Below, in pieces: positions 5,032 through 5,049 of a DNA stretch of 5,049 nucleotides. A program made the position numbers and the translations under genes. Numbering within the stretch: the stretch's first letter is position 1; each line of letters opens with the position of its first letter. The stretch covers positions 1 to 5,049 of the forward strand of contig JAFYLN010000180.1 of assembly GCA_017537045.1 (NCBI GenBank), given 5' to 3'. The notes beneath the pieces are model-generated. The model was not told where the DNA came from, searched no databases, and saw nothing but the letters and a program-made list of their open reading frames with translations. Source of the stretch: Oscillospiraceae bacterium. Its GTDB lineage: Bacteria > Bacillota_A > Clostridia > Oscillospirales > Oscillospiraceae.

Positions 5032-5049
5032 ATGCTCAACCACATCACC
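5032..5049 (+). CDS. ssb: Start of single-stranded DNA-binding protein gene (truncated by window edge)
   Basis: Only six codons are visible (MLNHIT). That beginning matches the MLN-x-I start common in Clostridia single-stranded DNA-binding proteins. The position 3 nt behind rpsF, with its own Shine-Dalgarno sequence, is the conserved rpsF-ssb-rpsR layout. The protein would coat single-stranded DNA during replication and repair. The call rests mainly on gene order. Confidence 0.75.

Noticed and set aside
1..5049. Search for transposons, phage genes, CRISPR repeats, tRNA or rRNA genes
   Set aside because: No transposase or integrase motifs, no regularly spaced repeats and no recognisable structural RNA genes were seen on either strand.

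Overview
The window reads as a chromosomal segment of a moderately GC-rich, low-GC-phylum (Firmicutes) anaerobe, most likely a gut Clostridia of the Oscillospiraceae/Ruminococcaceae type. The evidence is strong AGGAGG-type ribosome binding sites, sigma-70/sigma-A promoters with 17-bp spacers, a CadC-like ArsR repressor next to a P1B-type ATPase, a DUF421 (YetF-like) gene coupled to a DUF4363 gene, and an rpsF-ssb operon start. Species assignment is inference only.

Layout. Positions 2-193 hold the C-terminal end of an unrecognised gene. After a 12-bp gap comes an SGNH-family esterase (206-835) that closely resembles mycobacterial arylesterase/acyltransferase MsAcT. A strong intrinsic terminator (838-868) closes this unit. 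One base later a near-consensus promoter (870-898) begins the metal-resistance unit: an ArsR/CadC-type repressor (944-1300), a hairpin with a weak U-tract (1299-1328), and a Cd/Zn/Pb/Co-type P1B-2 efflux ATPase (1374-3434). An almost identical 16-bp operator-like motif lies just upstream of each of these two genes.

A long hairpin (3442-3495) separates the ATPase from two convergent minus-strand genes: DUF421 membrane protein (4551-3880), then DUF4363 protein (3877-3494), only 2 bp apart. A 180-bp divergent region (4552-4731) holds a textbook promoter and a structured leader for rpsF (bS6, 4732-5028). The first codons of ssb start at 5032 and run off the window.

How the genes work together: the repressor is expected to release both operators when soft divalent metal (Cd, Pb, Zn) enters the cell, raising its own expression and that of the exporter. 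DUF421 and DUF4363 form a conserved but poorly understood membrane pair. rpsF-ssb is the usual housekeeping ribosome/replication operon. I see no phage, transposon, CRISPR or obviously novel system. The most interesting items are the duplicated operator with an intervening attenuator-like hairpin, the dual metal-site repressor, the repeat-like palindrome at 3442-3492 and the rpsF leader hairpins.
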